From contig ONBK01000001.1 of NCBI GenBank assembly GCA_900316055.1, positions 186,001 to 250,000 of the forward strand: a stretch of 64,000 nt of DNA. The letters are read 5' to 3'. A program made the position numbers and the translations under genes. Every line of letters starts with the position of its first letter. Within the stretch, counting starts at the first letter, position 1. The notes below the pieces were generated by a model. It ran no database searches, was not told the DNA's origin, and saw only the letters and a program-made list of their open reading frames with translations. This DNA comes from an uncultured Bacteroidales bacterium (lineage in GTDB: Bacteria > Bacteroidota > Bacteroidia > Bacteroidales > P3). Shown here in pieces: positions 51,019 through 58,883 of this stretch.

Positions 51019-51363
51019 ACTGAGCCCTGTAAGGGCGGTATGTTTTAGCTATCATCTCCGACCCCAGTCGGTGATGGTATGGTGTTGGTACGTATTTGGT
51101 ACGGTGTTGATACGGTGTTGGTATCTTCTCGCTACTGATTATCAGGTTGCAGAAAGTAAGATGTAACTGAGCCCTGTAAGGGCGGTATGTTTTAGCCGTG
51201 GGCGAAAGCCCACGGTTGCAGAAAGTAAGATGTAACCGAGCCCCGTAGGGGCGGCACTATACTGATTGTCAATGTGTCGCCCCTACGGGGCTCGATGTTG
51301 TTTTTCGTTTTGTTTTCCGTGGGCTTACACCCACGGCTAAATTGTGCCATCCCCTTCGGGGAC
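51019..51363. repeat. cluster of REP-like palindromes
   Basis: Six elements in the gap: GAGCCCTGTAAGGGCGGTAT at 51022 and again at 51169, GAGCCCCGTAGGGGC at 51238, its inverse GCCCCTACGGGGCTC at 51279, CCGTGGGCGAAAGCCCACGG at 51196 with its relative CCGTGGGCTTACACCCACGG at 51318, and ATCCCCTTCGGGGA at 51349. Conserved flanks (TAAGATGTAAC before, TATGTTTTAGC after) are repeated. This is the layout of REP/BIME elements mobilised by RAYT transposases in trans; no such transposase is in the window. An 11-mer array is embedded at 51085. Confidence 0.82.
51085..51128 (+). repeat. 11-mer array TTGGTACGGTG
   Basis: TTGGTACGTAT, TTGGTACGGTG, TTGATACGGTG, TTGGTATCTTC. Same period and GTAC core as at 32475. 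Confidence 0.8.
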
Positions 51364-51399
51364 TTTTAGGACATCCTCCTGTTGTTGGTTTTGTGGAAT

Positions 51400-54030
51400 T
51401 TATCGTATCACCACCACCCGTCGGGCGGGATGGTTGCCGACCTTGACGAGGTAGGTACCTGAGGCGTGGACATTGAAGCGTATCGGTGCGAAGTCCTCCT
51501 GCTTGGTGGCTATCATGCGACCCACCGCATCGTACAGCCACACCTGGTTGCCTTCGGCTCCCTCCACCACAATCTGCCTATTGTTGATGTAGATTTTGGC
51601 GTTGATAGTTTCTACATCATCGACCCCGACAACAATGGTGTCGTGGATATAGATGGTGTCGTGAATGTACTCCGTCAGATAAATAGTGTCGTATAGCGTC
51701 ATCCATAACGTATCCGTCACCGTCACCCGCGTGGTGTCGTAGAAATAGTTGTTCACCGTATCATGGACAGGATAGGTGATGGTGTCTATTACAGTTACAA
51801 CAGTGGTATCGTGAACTGGATACGGTACATTGATATAAGTGGTATCATGTACATAAACATACTCCGTCAAAGTAATTGTGTCGGTGATTGTTGTCGTGTC
51901 ATGCACAAACACATCCACATAGGTAGTGTCATGAACGTCAATAAAGGTAGTATCATGTACAAAAACATCAACGTATGTGGTATCGTGAACAGGTACAAAT
52001 GTTGTATCATGCACATCAATGTAAGTTGTGTCATGTACAAAAACGTCGACATAGGTAGTGTCGTGGATATCAATATAGGTTGTATCATGTATAAGTAGAG
52101 TATCTACTGAAAGTTCGAAATAGGCAGTAAATGAAGTGTCCTTGTCTGCCGTCAGTATACGGGGGTTAATGGTTAAGCTATCATTCCAGCGTACAAAACG
52201 GTAGCCACAAGCGGGCACTGCCGTCAGCGTTACCTCACTATTGACAGGATGATTCCCGCTTCCGGTCACACTCCCCATCAAGTCATTGTTGCTGTTCGCG
52301 GAAACATTAACATTGAAAGCATCAAATACAGCTGTTAGTGTTGTGTTCTGAGAAAGAGTGATGGTACGAGGATTGTCGGTGTTTCCGTCACTCCATTGTA
52401 CAAATACATGACCGATAGTGGGAGTTGCTTCTATGATGGCTGTCTGTTCGCAATCCACACTTTGAACAAAGGATGCGCTTCCCCATGAGTTATTATTTGA
52501 TGCAAGGGTGAGCGAAAAACCTCCGGTAATATATACAAATCCTGTCGTTCCCCACACAGAATCATAGTTGGAATTGCAAGGTACTATTACCTTTTTATTT
52601 GGTCGAGTTGCTGTAAAAGTGGTACTGCTAATTGTGGGGGCTGATGTACTTCTCGCATAAATAGTATCCAAGTTTATGCAATGTGCAAAAGCTTCATCGC
52701 CAAGATAAGTAACATTGTTTTTTAACTCAACGACTGTTAAACTATCACAATTTCTAAATTCAGAATAACTAATATTTGCTCCAGCAATTATTTTCCGTAG
52801 TTTATTATAATTGCGGTTATCAAGATAGGTTAGCCATTGATGATTATTGAATTCCAGATATGAGATGTTATTACATCCATAAAAAGGCGCAGACAGATTC
52901 CATGAATAATAATTGGGACCATTAAGATTATTTATTATCAGTGTATCTAATTGTGAACAATCTTTAAATGTTTCTGAACCAATAAACTTTATTCCTCTTC
53001 CTATTACGACTTTTCTGACAGAACTTCCCTCGAATGAGTTTGATTGTACTTTCATCACACTATCACCAATAACGAGAGTCTGCAAACTTCCAATTTCGAT
53101 GCAACCGCCAGGAAAATACCAGGATGAAGGGTAATTGCTCTGGTAAGAAGCTTGACAATTATAATATAGATATTGTACGCTTCCTAAACAGTATTGTCCA
53201 GCATTCATTAATCCACTACCAATAGACATATAACTGTGGCTTCCAGAAAAAGCAGACTTCCCGATTGAAATCACTGAATCTGGGATTATCACGCTATCAA
53301 TATCACACCCCGAAAATGCGTATTCACCAATACTATGAAGGGTAACGGGAAATACAATTGAGGTAATTGAACATCCAGAAAAAGAAGAGCAACCAATAGA
53401 AATCACTCCTTGTGGAATATTTATTTCATTAAGCGCCGTACAACTTTTAAACAAAGAATCAGAGATATATGTCATCATACTAGGAATATTTGCCGATTGA
53501 AGGCTACTGCAACGGCTAAAACAGCCAATTCCTAAATAAGTAACACTTTCTGGAATATTAATAGATAGTAGGCTAATACATCCATTAAAAGCATTATCCC
53601 CAATATATGTTACTGAATCTGGAATATTTATTAATACCAAACTATCGCATTTCATAAATGCATAATAATCTATCGATTTTATTCGTGCAGGCAATGTAAC
53701 AGATTCCAACCCGGAGCAATCCCGAAATGAAGAATAGCCAATAGACGTAACATTGCACCATATGTCCCATAAAGGATAATAGACACTGTCAGGAATAACC
53801 AAATTGCCTGTTGGCTTGGTAAAGCCTTGATAACTATAATACACAGCATCTCCCCAATGATACTGTTGTACAAGATTAGGATTCACAACCTTTGCCTCAT
53901 AGGTATCGGTGAGTTTGTAATAAAGTGTATCCCCATTGCTTGCCACCGACCAAAAGTCGTAATTACTGTTTTGACCCTCTGCTGCTACCGTAAGTATAGC
54001 AGCAATTAATGTAAGAATTGTTCTTTTCAT
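51400..54030 (-). CDS. BspA-like leucine-rich-repeat surface protein with T9SS type A sorting domain
   Basis: 876 residues. Signal peptide MKRTILTLIAAILTVAAEGQ. Residues about 80-490 are BspA-type LRRs (repeats like SVTYIGDNAFNGCISLLSIN). Then two InlB/Flg_new-type repeats (VFVQWSDGNTDNPRTITLSQ; YRFVRWNDSLTINPRILTAD), a stretch of about 15 HDTTY-V/I-DV units (about 640-800), and a C-terminal T9SS sorting domain (VWLYDAVGRMIATK; GTYLVKVG). It is exported across the outer membrane and anchored. It overlaps the upstream LRR gene by 4 bases (ATGA). Confidence 0.9.
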   Translation of the reverse strand: MKRTILTLIAAILTVAAEGQNSNYDFWSVASNGDTLYYKLTDTYEAKVVNPNLVQQYHWGDAVYYSYQGFTKPTGNLVIPDSVYYPLWDIWCNVTSIGYSSFRDCSGLESVTLPARIKSIDYYAFMKCDSLVLINIPDSVTYIGDNAFNGCISLLSINIPESVTYLGIGCFSRCSSLQSANIPSMMTYISDSLFKSCTALNEINIPQGVISIGCSSFSGCSITSIVFPVTLHSIGEYAFSGCDIDSVIIPDSVISIGKSAFSGSHSYMSIGSGLMNAGQYCLGSVQYLYYNCQASYQSNYPSSWYFPGGCIEIGSLQTLVIGDSVMKVQSNSFEGSSVRKVVIGRGIKFIGSETFKDCSQLDTLIINNLNGPNYYSWNLSAPFYGCNNISYLEFNNHQWLTYLDNRNYNKLRKIIAGANISYSEFRNCDSLTVVELKNNVTYLGDEAFAHCINLDTIYARSTSAPTISSTTFTATRPNKKVIVPCNSNYDSVWGTTGFVYITGGFSLTLASNNNSWGSASFVQSVDCEQTAIIEATPTIGHVFVQWSDGNTDNPRTITLSQNTTLTAVFDAFNVNVSANSNNDLMGSVTGSGNHPVNSEVTLTAVPACGYRFVRWNDSLTINPRILTADKDTSFTAYFELSVDTLLIHDTTYIDIHDTTYVDVFVHDTTYIDVHDTTFVPVHDTTYVDVFVHDTTFIDVHDTTYVDVFVHDTTTITDTITLTEYVYVHDTTYINVPYPVHDTTVVTVIDTITYPVHDTVNNYFYDTTRVTVTDTLWMTLYDTIYLTEYIHDTIYIHDTIVVGVDDVETINAKIYINNRQIVVEGAEGNQVWLYDAVGRMIATKQEDFAPIRFNVHASGTYLVKVGNHPARRVVVIR
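51640..52105 (-). repeat. coding repeat: HDTTY-type units in the surface protein
   Basis: About 15 units of 8-10 codons with the invariant HDTT, forming an extended Thr/Asp/Val-rich stalk before the sorting domain. Codon choice varies between units, so the repeat is kept at protein level. Confidence 0.85.
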
Positions 54031-54776
54031 ATCACATTATTTATGTTGTTATTATCGTTTCTCCATTGCAGTCTTGGACAATCAACAAAGGCATCTGCTG
54101 CAATTTCAGCTTTAGTATTACCAATGGTGAATTTCTTCAAGTTACCGCAATTTGCAAATGCACGGCTACATATTTTCCTTACAAATTCTGGCAATACAAC
54201 CTCCTGTAGGCAGTCACACCCTTCAAAAGCACTCTCCCCAATAGTTGTCAAATAGTCAGGAAAGACAAAGTCTTGTAACTTACAACAATCTGCAAATGCC
54301 TCTCGATTGATAGTATGCACAGTTTCTAAATTATGCACATGTCGTAAAGAGGAACATTCACAAAAAACGCCTTCCTCAATTGTAAACAACTTTGATGGGA
54401 ATTCAATTTCTTCAATTTTAGTACAATGTTGAAATGCTTTTTTTCCAACGTATTCTACAATCACATCATTTCTTGATGTTGAAACTTCTTTGAGATTCAT
54501 GCAACCGAAGAATGCATATCTTCCAATGTACTTGACGTTGGTCAAATCAACCCTTTTTAAATAATAACACCCATTGAAAGCATAGTCACATATTGTTTCA
54601 CATCGAGAATCGACAGAATAATCATCTTTATTTTTCCCGTCTTTTTCTCTCATGCGTTCATCAAATTTCAGCAAGCGTTTAAAATCTGCCGAGTAGATAC
54701 CTCCCTTATTGTCTTGTACGCCTGCTCTGATTTCTTCATCACTGGCATAAGTCGTAGGTGTTTTTTCTTTAACCAT
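54027..54776 (-). CDS. BspA-like leucine-rich-repeat protein without signal peptide
   Basis: 249 residues from the ATG at 54776; a TTG at 54860 would extend it into the leader element. The N terminus MVKEKTPTTYASDEEIRAGV is polar, then LRR_5 repeats (ICDYAFNGCYYLKRVDLTNV, YIGRYAFFGCMNLKEVS, VEYVGKKAFQHCTKIEEIEF). No signal peptide or sorting domain is seen, so it should stay in the cytosol, unlike the LRR protein encoded after it. It is the first gene behind structured leader copy B. Base composition is AT-richer than its neighbours, which hints at acquisition. Confidence 0.82.
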   Translation of the reverse strand: MVKEKTPTTYASDEEIRAGVQDNKGGIYSADFKRLLKFDERMREKDGKNKDDYSVDSRCETICDYAFNGCYYLKRVDLTNVKYIGRYAFFGCMNLKEVSTSRNDVIVEYVGKKAFQHCTKIEEIEFPSKLFTIEEGVFCECSSLRHVHNLETVHTINREAFADCCKLQDFVFPDYLTTIGESAFEGCDCLQEVVLPEFVRKICSRAFANCGNLKKFTIGNTKAEIAADAFVDCPRLQWRNDNNNINNVI

Positions 54777-54894
54777 AATGATGATTTTTTTAATTTTGCC
54801 TACTCTATTATGCAGTTTTCGGCGACCCTGCTTGTCGCCATTACTCAGAAATAAGTGCAAAAGAAAAAGGACGTGGAATTATTCTTTTTGCTCC
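54777..54894 (-). other. leader segment between RNA element B and the LRR genes
   Basis: It holds the conserved tail ATTCCACGTCC (shared with copy A as ATTCACGTC), a T-rich run, and a small hairpin GGCGAC/GTCGCC (54824-54841). It contains no gene. Confidence 0.5.
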
Positions 54895-55049
54895 TTATTA
54901 GCTACGGGGCTCTGGACTGCCTGCGATTTAATAAGTTGCGAATAATTCACGCCCAAAGGCGTGAACTTCCCGCGAGCTTATTCTCAATCGCATAGAATTG
55001 TCCAGATTCCGTAACGAGAATAATGGGCGGTTAGCTCAATATGTCTTTT
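54895..55049 (-). ncRNA. candidate structured leader/small RNA motif, copy B
   Basis: On the - strand: box AAAAGACATATTGAGCT (55049-55033), then nested stems pairing 55023-55019 with 54899-54895 (TTATT/AATAA), CCGTA region 55013-55009 with 54907-54903 (TACGG/CCGTA), TCTGGAC/GTCCAGA (55006-55000 with 54917-54911), TGCGAT/ATCGCA (54992-54987 with 54927-54922), AATAAG/CTTATT (54982-54977 with 54935-54930), and the terminal TTCACGCC-TTTG-GGCGTGAA. Compared with copy A the central strand TGAGAATAAG and the terminal hairpin are conserved, while the outer stems differ but still pair. Confidence 0.72.
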
Positions 55050-55092
55050 GTTGTCTGTTTTCTACATACTCTTGGTTTTATATTTCACGGTG

Positions 55093-55125
55093 CAAAGATA
55101 CGAAGAATATTCCAATCCACCAAAA
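55093..55125 (-). promoter_or_regulatory. promoter of structured leader copy B
   Basis: -33 TTTTTG (55121-55126) and -7 TATCTTTG (55093-55100), 20 bases apart, then CACCG. The distance to the conserved box is 43 bases, against 50 in copy A. Confidence 0.75.
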
Positions 55126-55190
55126 ATAATTCACCTCCGCCGGGGAAAATCTCGACGGAGGTGATGATTTGTTATCGTTATATCTCGATT

Positions 55191-55445
55191 TTAAAGAATC
55201 ACACCTTCGTGCAATTGCTCAATGGGAAATATCAAATCCCAATTGCGCCCCCAAACGATATTGCCACCATCAAGAGTGAAGGTGCTGAACTTCTTGGGGT
55301 CAAGGTATTTGTTATACTGCGGATGCGGATGACGACGAATAAAGTCGCCGACATCAACGGTGCTGTCGGTGCCATCGTTAAAGACCAACCGCACTTTCAA
55401 TCCGCCTAAATCAAAAGCCTCTGTTATATACAATCTGTCGTTCAT
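55191..55445 (-). CDS. DUF2442 family protein
   Basis: 84 residues from the ATG at 55445. ITEAFDLGGLKVRLVFNDGT, TVDVGDFIRRHPHPQYNKYL and FTLDGGNIVWGRNWDLIFPI match DUF2442, small proteins usually encoded next to DUF4160 and suspected to be toxin-antitoxin-like. Its start overlaps the remaining DUF4160 frame by 4 bases (ATGA). The partner is truncated, so this gene is probably an orphan of a broken pair. Confidence 0.82.
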   Translation of the reverse strand: MNDRLYITEAFDLGGLKVRLVFNDGTDSTVDVGDFIRRHPHPQYNKYLDPKKFSTFTLDGGNIVWGRNWDLIFPIEQLHEGVIL

Positions 55446-55599
55446 AGTTTCGTCTTTATATTGGTGCTTCTTACTTGCTGCTTCATCACAAAGAAACGCA
55501 CCCATTTGTCTATAATATTCTTACTGTATTTCCGTATGAATGCTTCTGCAACCCTCTGGTCTTTTGCTGCCAGCGGCGGAACATTCTGCTTAACGGAAC
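55442..55599 (-). pseudogene. C-terminal remnant of a DUF4160-like gene
   Basis: After the feoB stop codon the frame reads VPPLAAKDQRVAEAFIRKYS and NIIDKWVRFFVMK, which resembles the end of DUF4160 proteins. No start codon or N-terminal half precedes it outside feoB, so the gene is cut at its 5' end by the feoB junction. The 4-base overlap with DUF2442 is kept. Confidence 0.6.
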
Positions 55600-57615
55600 T
55601 TACAGCATCAACGAGAGCTGGTAGATAAGGGCGGCGACTATCCAGGCGAGGAGGATGGAGTTGACGACGGAGAAGGCGGCCCATCCGCGGCCTATCTCGC
55701 GGCGCAAAGTGGCGATGGTGGCGATGCAGGGGAAGTAAAGCAGGACGAACATCATGAAGCCGAAGGCTGTGACCGGGGTGAATACATGGCGTTCGCGGAG
55801 GGTGGTGGCAAGGGCGGTGTCCTCGGAATTATCAGATTCTTCAGAATACTCAGGACTCTCGGAATTCTCGGTATTCTCATGATAAAGTATCGCCATAGTG
55901 CTGACGATGGCCTCCTTGGCCGGCAGGCCCGTGAGGATGCAGACATTCATCCTCCAGTCGAATCCCAAGGGCGACATCACGGGATCCATCGCACGGCCTA
56001 TCTGCGCCAGATAGCTCTGCTCCTTCTGGATGCGCTGCGCCTCAAGGGGGTCGGCAGAACGAACTTCGGCACGGGGAAAGTAGGTCAGCGCCCAGATGAC
56101 CACCGAAGCCACCAGGATGACGGTGGAAATCTTCTTCAGGTAGTCGGCACAGCGCTCCCAGATGTGCATTCCGGTGTTGCGCAGCGTGGGACGGCGGAAG
56201 GCCGGCAGCTCACTGACATAGTCCTCGTCGCGGTCCTTGCGGAACCAAGGGGTGTGTTTCATCACGAGGGCGAAGAGGATGGAGAGGACGATGCCGATGA
56301 GGTAGAGCGAAATCATCACCAACGCCTGATAGTGCGGGAAGAAGGCAGAAACAAGGAGCATATAGACAGGCAGACGCGCCGAGCAGCTCATGAAGGGTAT
56401 CATCAGCATGGTAAGGGTGCGGTCCTTGCGGTTCTGTATGTCGCGTGCCGCCATGATGGCCGGAACATTGCAGCCGAAGCCCACCAGCATGGGGATGAAT
56501 GAGCGGCCGTGAAGGCCCACACGGTGCATGATGCCGTCCATGAGATAGGCGGCTCGCGCCATATAGCCCACATCCTCGAGGATGGAGAGGAAGAAGAATA
56601 GGATGACGATATTGGGCAAGAAGGCCAACACGGCTCCCACGCCCTGCACCACGCCGTCGACAAGCATCGAAGAGAACCACCCCTCGGACATCACCGATGA
56701 GAGCCACCCACAAAGGGCATCGATGCCGTTCTGTATCCACTCTTGGGGATAGGCGCCGAGGGTGAAGGTACACTCGAACACGGCGAACAAGACAGCAACG
56801 AGGATGGGGAAACCGATTTTGCGGTTGGTGAGCACAGCGTCGATACGCTGCTGGCGGGTATGGTCGCTGTCGTCGTCGCTATGCTTGAGGGCGGCAGCGA
56901 GGGCGCCATTGACATATCCGTGACGGGCCTCGTGGATAATCTCCTCGGGGGCTCGCTTAAGTTCCACAAAGAGGTGCTTGCGCTCGCACTCCACAAGGGC
57001 CGCAAGGTCTTCATAATAGGGTTCTTCGCGAAAAAAAGGAAGGGTCTCGACAGGACGTTCGAGGAGTCGGATGGCGAGGTAACGCTTAGAGTGGAAAGTG
57101 GAAAATGGAGAGTGGGAAGACCTTGGGGCGAGGAATTCGATGATGCGCTTGACGGCATGCATCACATCCTGGCCGTAGTCGACATGCACGTGACGCAGCA
57201 CCTCCAACCCACCCTCGGCGGCACTCACCACCTGGGCGGCAAGATCATCTATACCCTCTCCCGTAAGCGGATTAACAACTCGTGCCAGCACACCCATCTG
57301 CTTCTCAAGACTGTGTATGTCGAGTGAATGTCCGGTATCGAGGAGGAGGTCGTATTTGACAAAGGCCAGCAGCAGGCGGCGGTGCATGTCGATAAGCTGC
57401 GGAGTGAAGACGAGACTCTCGTCGAGGTCCGTACTATCGACCACCTGCAACACCACATCGGGATTGAGAGGTTCCACTTCTTCGCAGTCGTGAACCTCAA
57501 TCCAGTTGATCTCCACCTCATCGGCACGACGGGCGACGGACTCGCGCAATGCATTGCAGAGTTCTGATTTTCCACTATTTGCCGCACCTACTATAACTAT
57601 TTTATATTGTTTCAT
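55600..57615 (-). CDS. feoB: ferrous iron transporter FeoB with a degenerate G domain
   Basis: 671 residues. The N-terminal GTPase has a P-loop GAANSGKSE and VVDSTDLDES, but the G2/G3 part is shortened and the usual NMMD specificity motif reads FVKYD. The membrane part is normal: VLAFLPNIVILFFFLSILED, VGFGCNVPAIMAARDI (gate 1), SCSARLPVYMLLVSAFF and LTGLPAKEAIVSTMAILY (gate 2). No FeoA is fused or adjacent. Two arrays are translated: SHSPFSTFHSKR in the cytosolic part and ENTENSESPEYSEESDNSED between the last helices. It should import Fe(II). Confidence 0.92.
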   Translation of the reverse strand: MKQYKIVIVGAANSGKSELCNALRESVARRADEVEINWIEVHDCEEVEPLNPDVVLQVVDSTDLDESLVFTPQLIDMHRRLLLAFVKYDLLLDTGHSLDIHSLEKQMGVLARVVNPLTGEGIDDLAAQVVSAAEGGLEVLRHVHVDYGQDVMHAVKRIIEFLAPRSSHSPFSTFHSKRYLAIRLLERPVETLPFFREEPYYEDLAALVECERKHLFVELKRAPEEIIHEARHGYVNGALAAALKHSDDDSDHTRQQRIDAVLTNRKIGFPILVAVLFAVFECTFTLGAYPQEWIQNGIDALCGWLSSVMSEGWFSSMLVDGVVQGVGAVLAFLPNIVILFFFLSILEDVGYMARAAYLMDGIMHRVGLHGRSFIPMLVGFGCNVPAIMAARDIQNRKDRTLTMLMIPFMSCSARLPVYMLLVSAFFPHYQALVMISLYLIGIVLSILFALVMKHTPWFRKDRDEDYVSELPAFRRPTLRNTGMHIWERCADYLKKISTVILVASVVIWALTYFPRAEVRSADPLEAQRIQKEQSYLAQIGRAMDPVMSPLGFDWRMNVCILTGLPAKEAIVSTMAILYHENTENSESPEYSEESDNSEDTALATTLRERHVFTPVTAFGFMMFVLLYFPCIATIATLRREIGRGWAAFSVVNSILLAWIVAALIYQLSLML
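55823..55885 (-). repeat. seven-unit nonamer array TCnGnATTC in feoB
   Basis: TCGGAATTA, TCAGATTCT, TCAGAATAC, TCAGGACTC, TCGGAATTC, TCGGTATTC, TCATGATAA on the + strand. It encodes an acidic Ser-Glu-X loop of about 20 residues. Confidence 0.85.
57088..57115 (-). repeat. heptamer array AGAGTGG in feoB
   Basis: AGAGTGG, AAAGTGG, AAAATGG, AGAGTGG on the + strand. It encodes SSHSPFSTFHSK. Confidence 0.85.
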
Positions 57616-57634
57616 TCAATTCCAATTTGAATTG

Positions 57635-57642
57635 CAAAGATA
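57635..57642 (-). promoter_or_regulatory. -7 promoter element of feoB
   Basis: TATCTTTGCA on the - strand, 19 bases before the ATG. No obvious Fur-type palindrome is visible. Confidence 0.6.
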
Positions 57643-57695
57643 CTAAAAATGGCAACCCTCATGGGTCACCATTTTTGGTGAATTTGATGGATTCC

Positions 57696-58760
57696 CTATA
57701 GAAGGCGTTTCAAGGCTGCGACGAAGTTGTGGATATCCTCCTCGGTGGTATCGAAGGAGCACATCCAACGAACGACATTCTGCGCTATTTTGTTCTCCGC
57801 TTCGCTATCGGAACATTCACTGGATGTTCCTTCATCCCAGTCGTAGAAGAAATACTCCTTCTGCAGCGCATGCCACACCTCAGCGGGGAGTTGCACAAAG
57901 ACGCTGTTGACCTGCACAGGGTACATCACTTTGACACCCAACGCATGCACCTCCTGATAGAGCATCTGCGCCATGCGGTTGCTGTGCTCGGCATTGCGCC
58001 TCCACATACCACTTTCTAAATAGCACTCCATCTGCGCGGCCATGAAGCGCATTTTGCTCCCCAGTTGCGTCATCTGCTTGCGACGAAACTTGAGGTCGAC
58101 ATCGAGGGCTGAATTAAGTATTATGCAACTCTCGCCCATCAACAAGCCATTCTTAGTACCTCCGAAGGAAAGGCAATCGACACCGCAATCGACAGTCATC
58201 TCTTTGAAGCTGCACCCCAAGGCGACGGCGGCATTCGCCAGCCGGGCTCCGTCCACATGGAGATACATATTATATGAATGGGCTAGGTCGGCCAGCGCCT
58301 TGATTTCGTCAAGGGTGTAGAGTGTGCCCAGCTCGGTACTTTGAGTGATGCTGACAGCTTTGGGCTGCGAGTGGTGTTCGAAGCCGAAACCATGCAGGCG
58401 AGTCTTCACCAATTCGGGCGTCAATTTGCCGTCGGGGGTGTCGACCGTCAGCAGGCGGCAACCCACCACACGCTGCGGAGCACCACACTCATCAACGTTG
58501 ATATGCGCCGTCTCGGCGCACACCACCGCCTCGTGCGAGCGGCACATGGCGTCGATACACAGCACATTGGCACCTGTTCCGTTGAACACCAGATAGATAC
58601 TTGCCTGCGGGCCAAAGGTATCTTTAATCAACACCTCCAATCGAGCCGTCACTTCATCATCGCCATAAGCCAATGCATGACTATCGTTGGCCCGCACCAG
58701 CGCTTCTATCACTTCGGGACTGAATCCCGAATGGTTGTCACTTCCAAATCCACGTTTCAT
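57696..58760 (-). CDS. low-specificity L-threonine aldolase family enzyme
   Basis: 354 residues. It begins GFGSDNHSGFSPEVIEAL and has FNGTGANVLCIDAM, HINVDECGAPQR, LHVDGARLANAAVALG and the PLP-lysine motif SFGGTKNGLL. It splits threonine or allo-threonine to glycine and acetaldehyde. A Ser/Glu-rich stretch WDEGTSSECSDSEAENKIAQ near residue 320 is longer than in relatives and could be another repeat-derived insertion that has decayed. The gene is single, with GTAGTCAAGTAGTTAAAAC-type words before its start. Confidence 0.92.
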   Translation of the reverse strand: MKRGFGSDNHSGFSPEVIEALVRANDSHALAYGDDEVTARLEVLIKDTFGPQASIYLVFNGTGANVLCIDAMCRSHEAVVCAETAHINVDECGAPQRVVGCRLLTVDTPDGKLTPELVKTRLHGFGFEHHSQPKAVSITQSTELGTLYTLDEIKALADLAHSYNMYLHVDGARLANAAVALGCSFKEMTVDCGVDCLSFGGTKNGLLMGESCIILNSALDVDLKFRRKQMTQLGSKMRFMAAQMECYLESGMWRRNAEHSNRMAQMLYQEVHALGVKVMYPVQVNSVFVQLPAEVWHALQKEYFFYDWDEGTSSECSDSEAENKIAQNVVRWMCSFDTTEEDIHNFVAALKRLL

Positions 58761-58851
58761 AACTGCTATATTTGTGTAGTCAAGTAGTTAAAACAATACA
58801 ATTTCTCGCAACATCCGATAGCATGGCTACTTCAAAATACATTTGTCTTAT

Positions 58852-58881
58852 CTACTTAACTACCGTCTACTTAACTACTTT
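58852..58881 (-). repeat. 15-mer pair TCTACTTAACTACCG downstream of rho
   Basis: TCTACTTAACTACCG then TCTACTTAACTACTT (+ strand). It ends 3 bases before the rho stop codon, in the space between rho and the threonine aldolase gene. Similar words occur at 58784 and 14595. Confidence 0.65.
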
Positions 58882-58883
58882 TT

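Noticed and set aside
51640-52105. HDTTY repeats as members of the short-array (STRR-like) population
   Set aside because: Units are 8-10 codons, conserved in protein but variable in codon choice. They are a domain-level stalk and not a short DNA word array.
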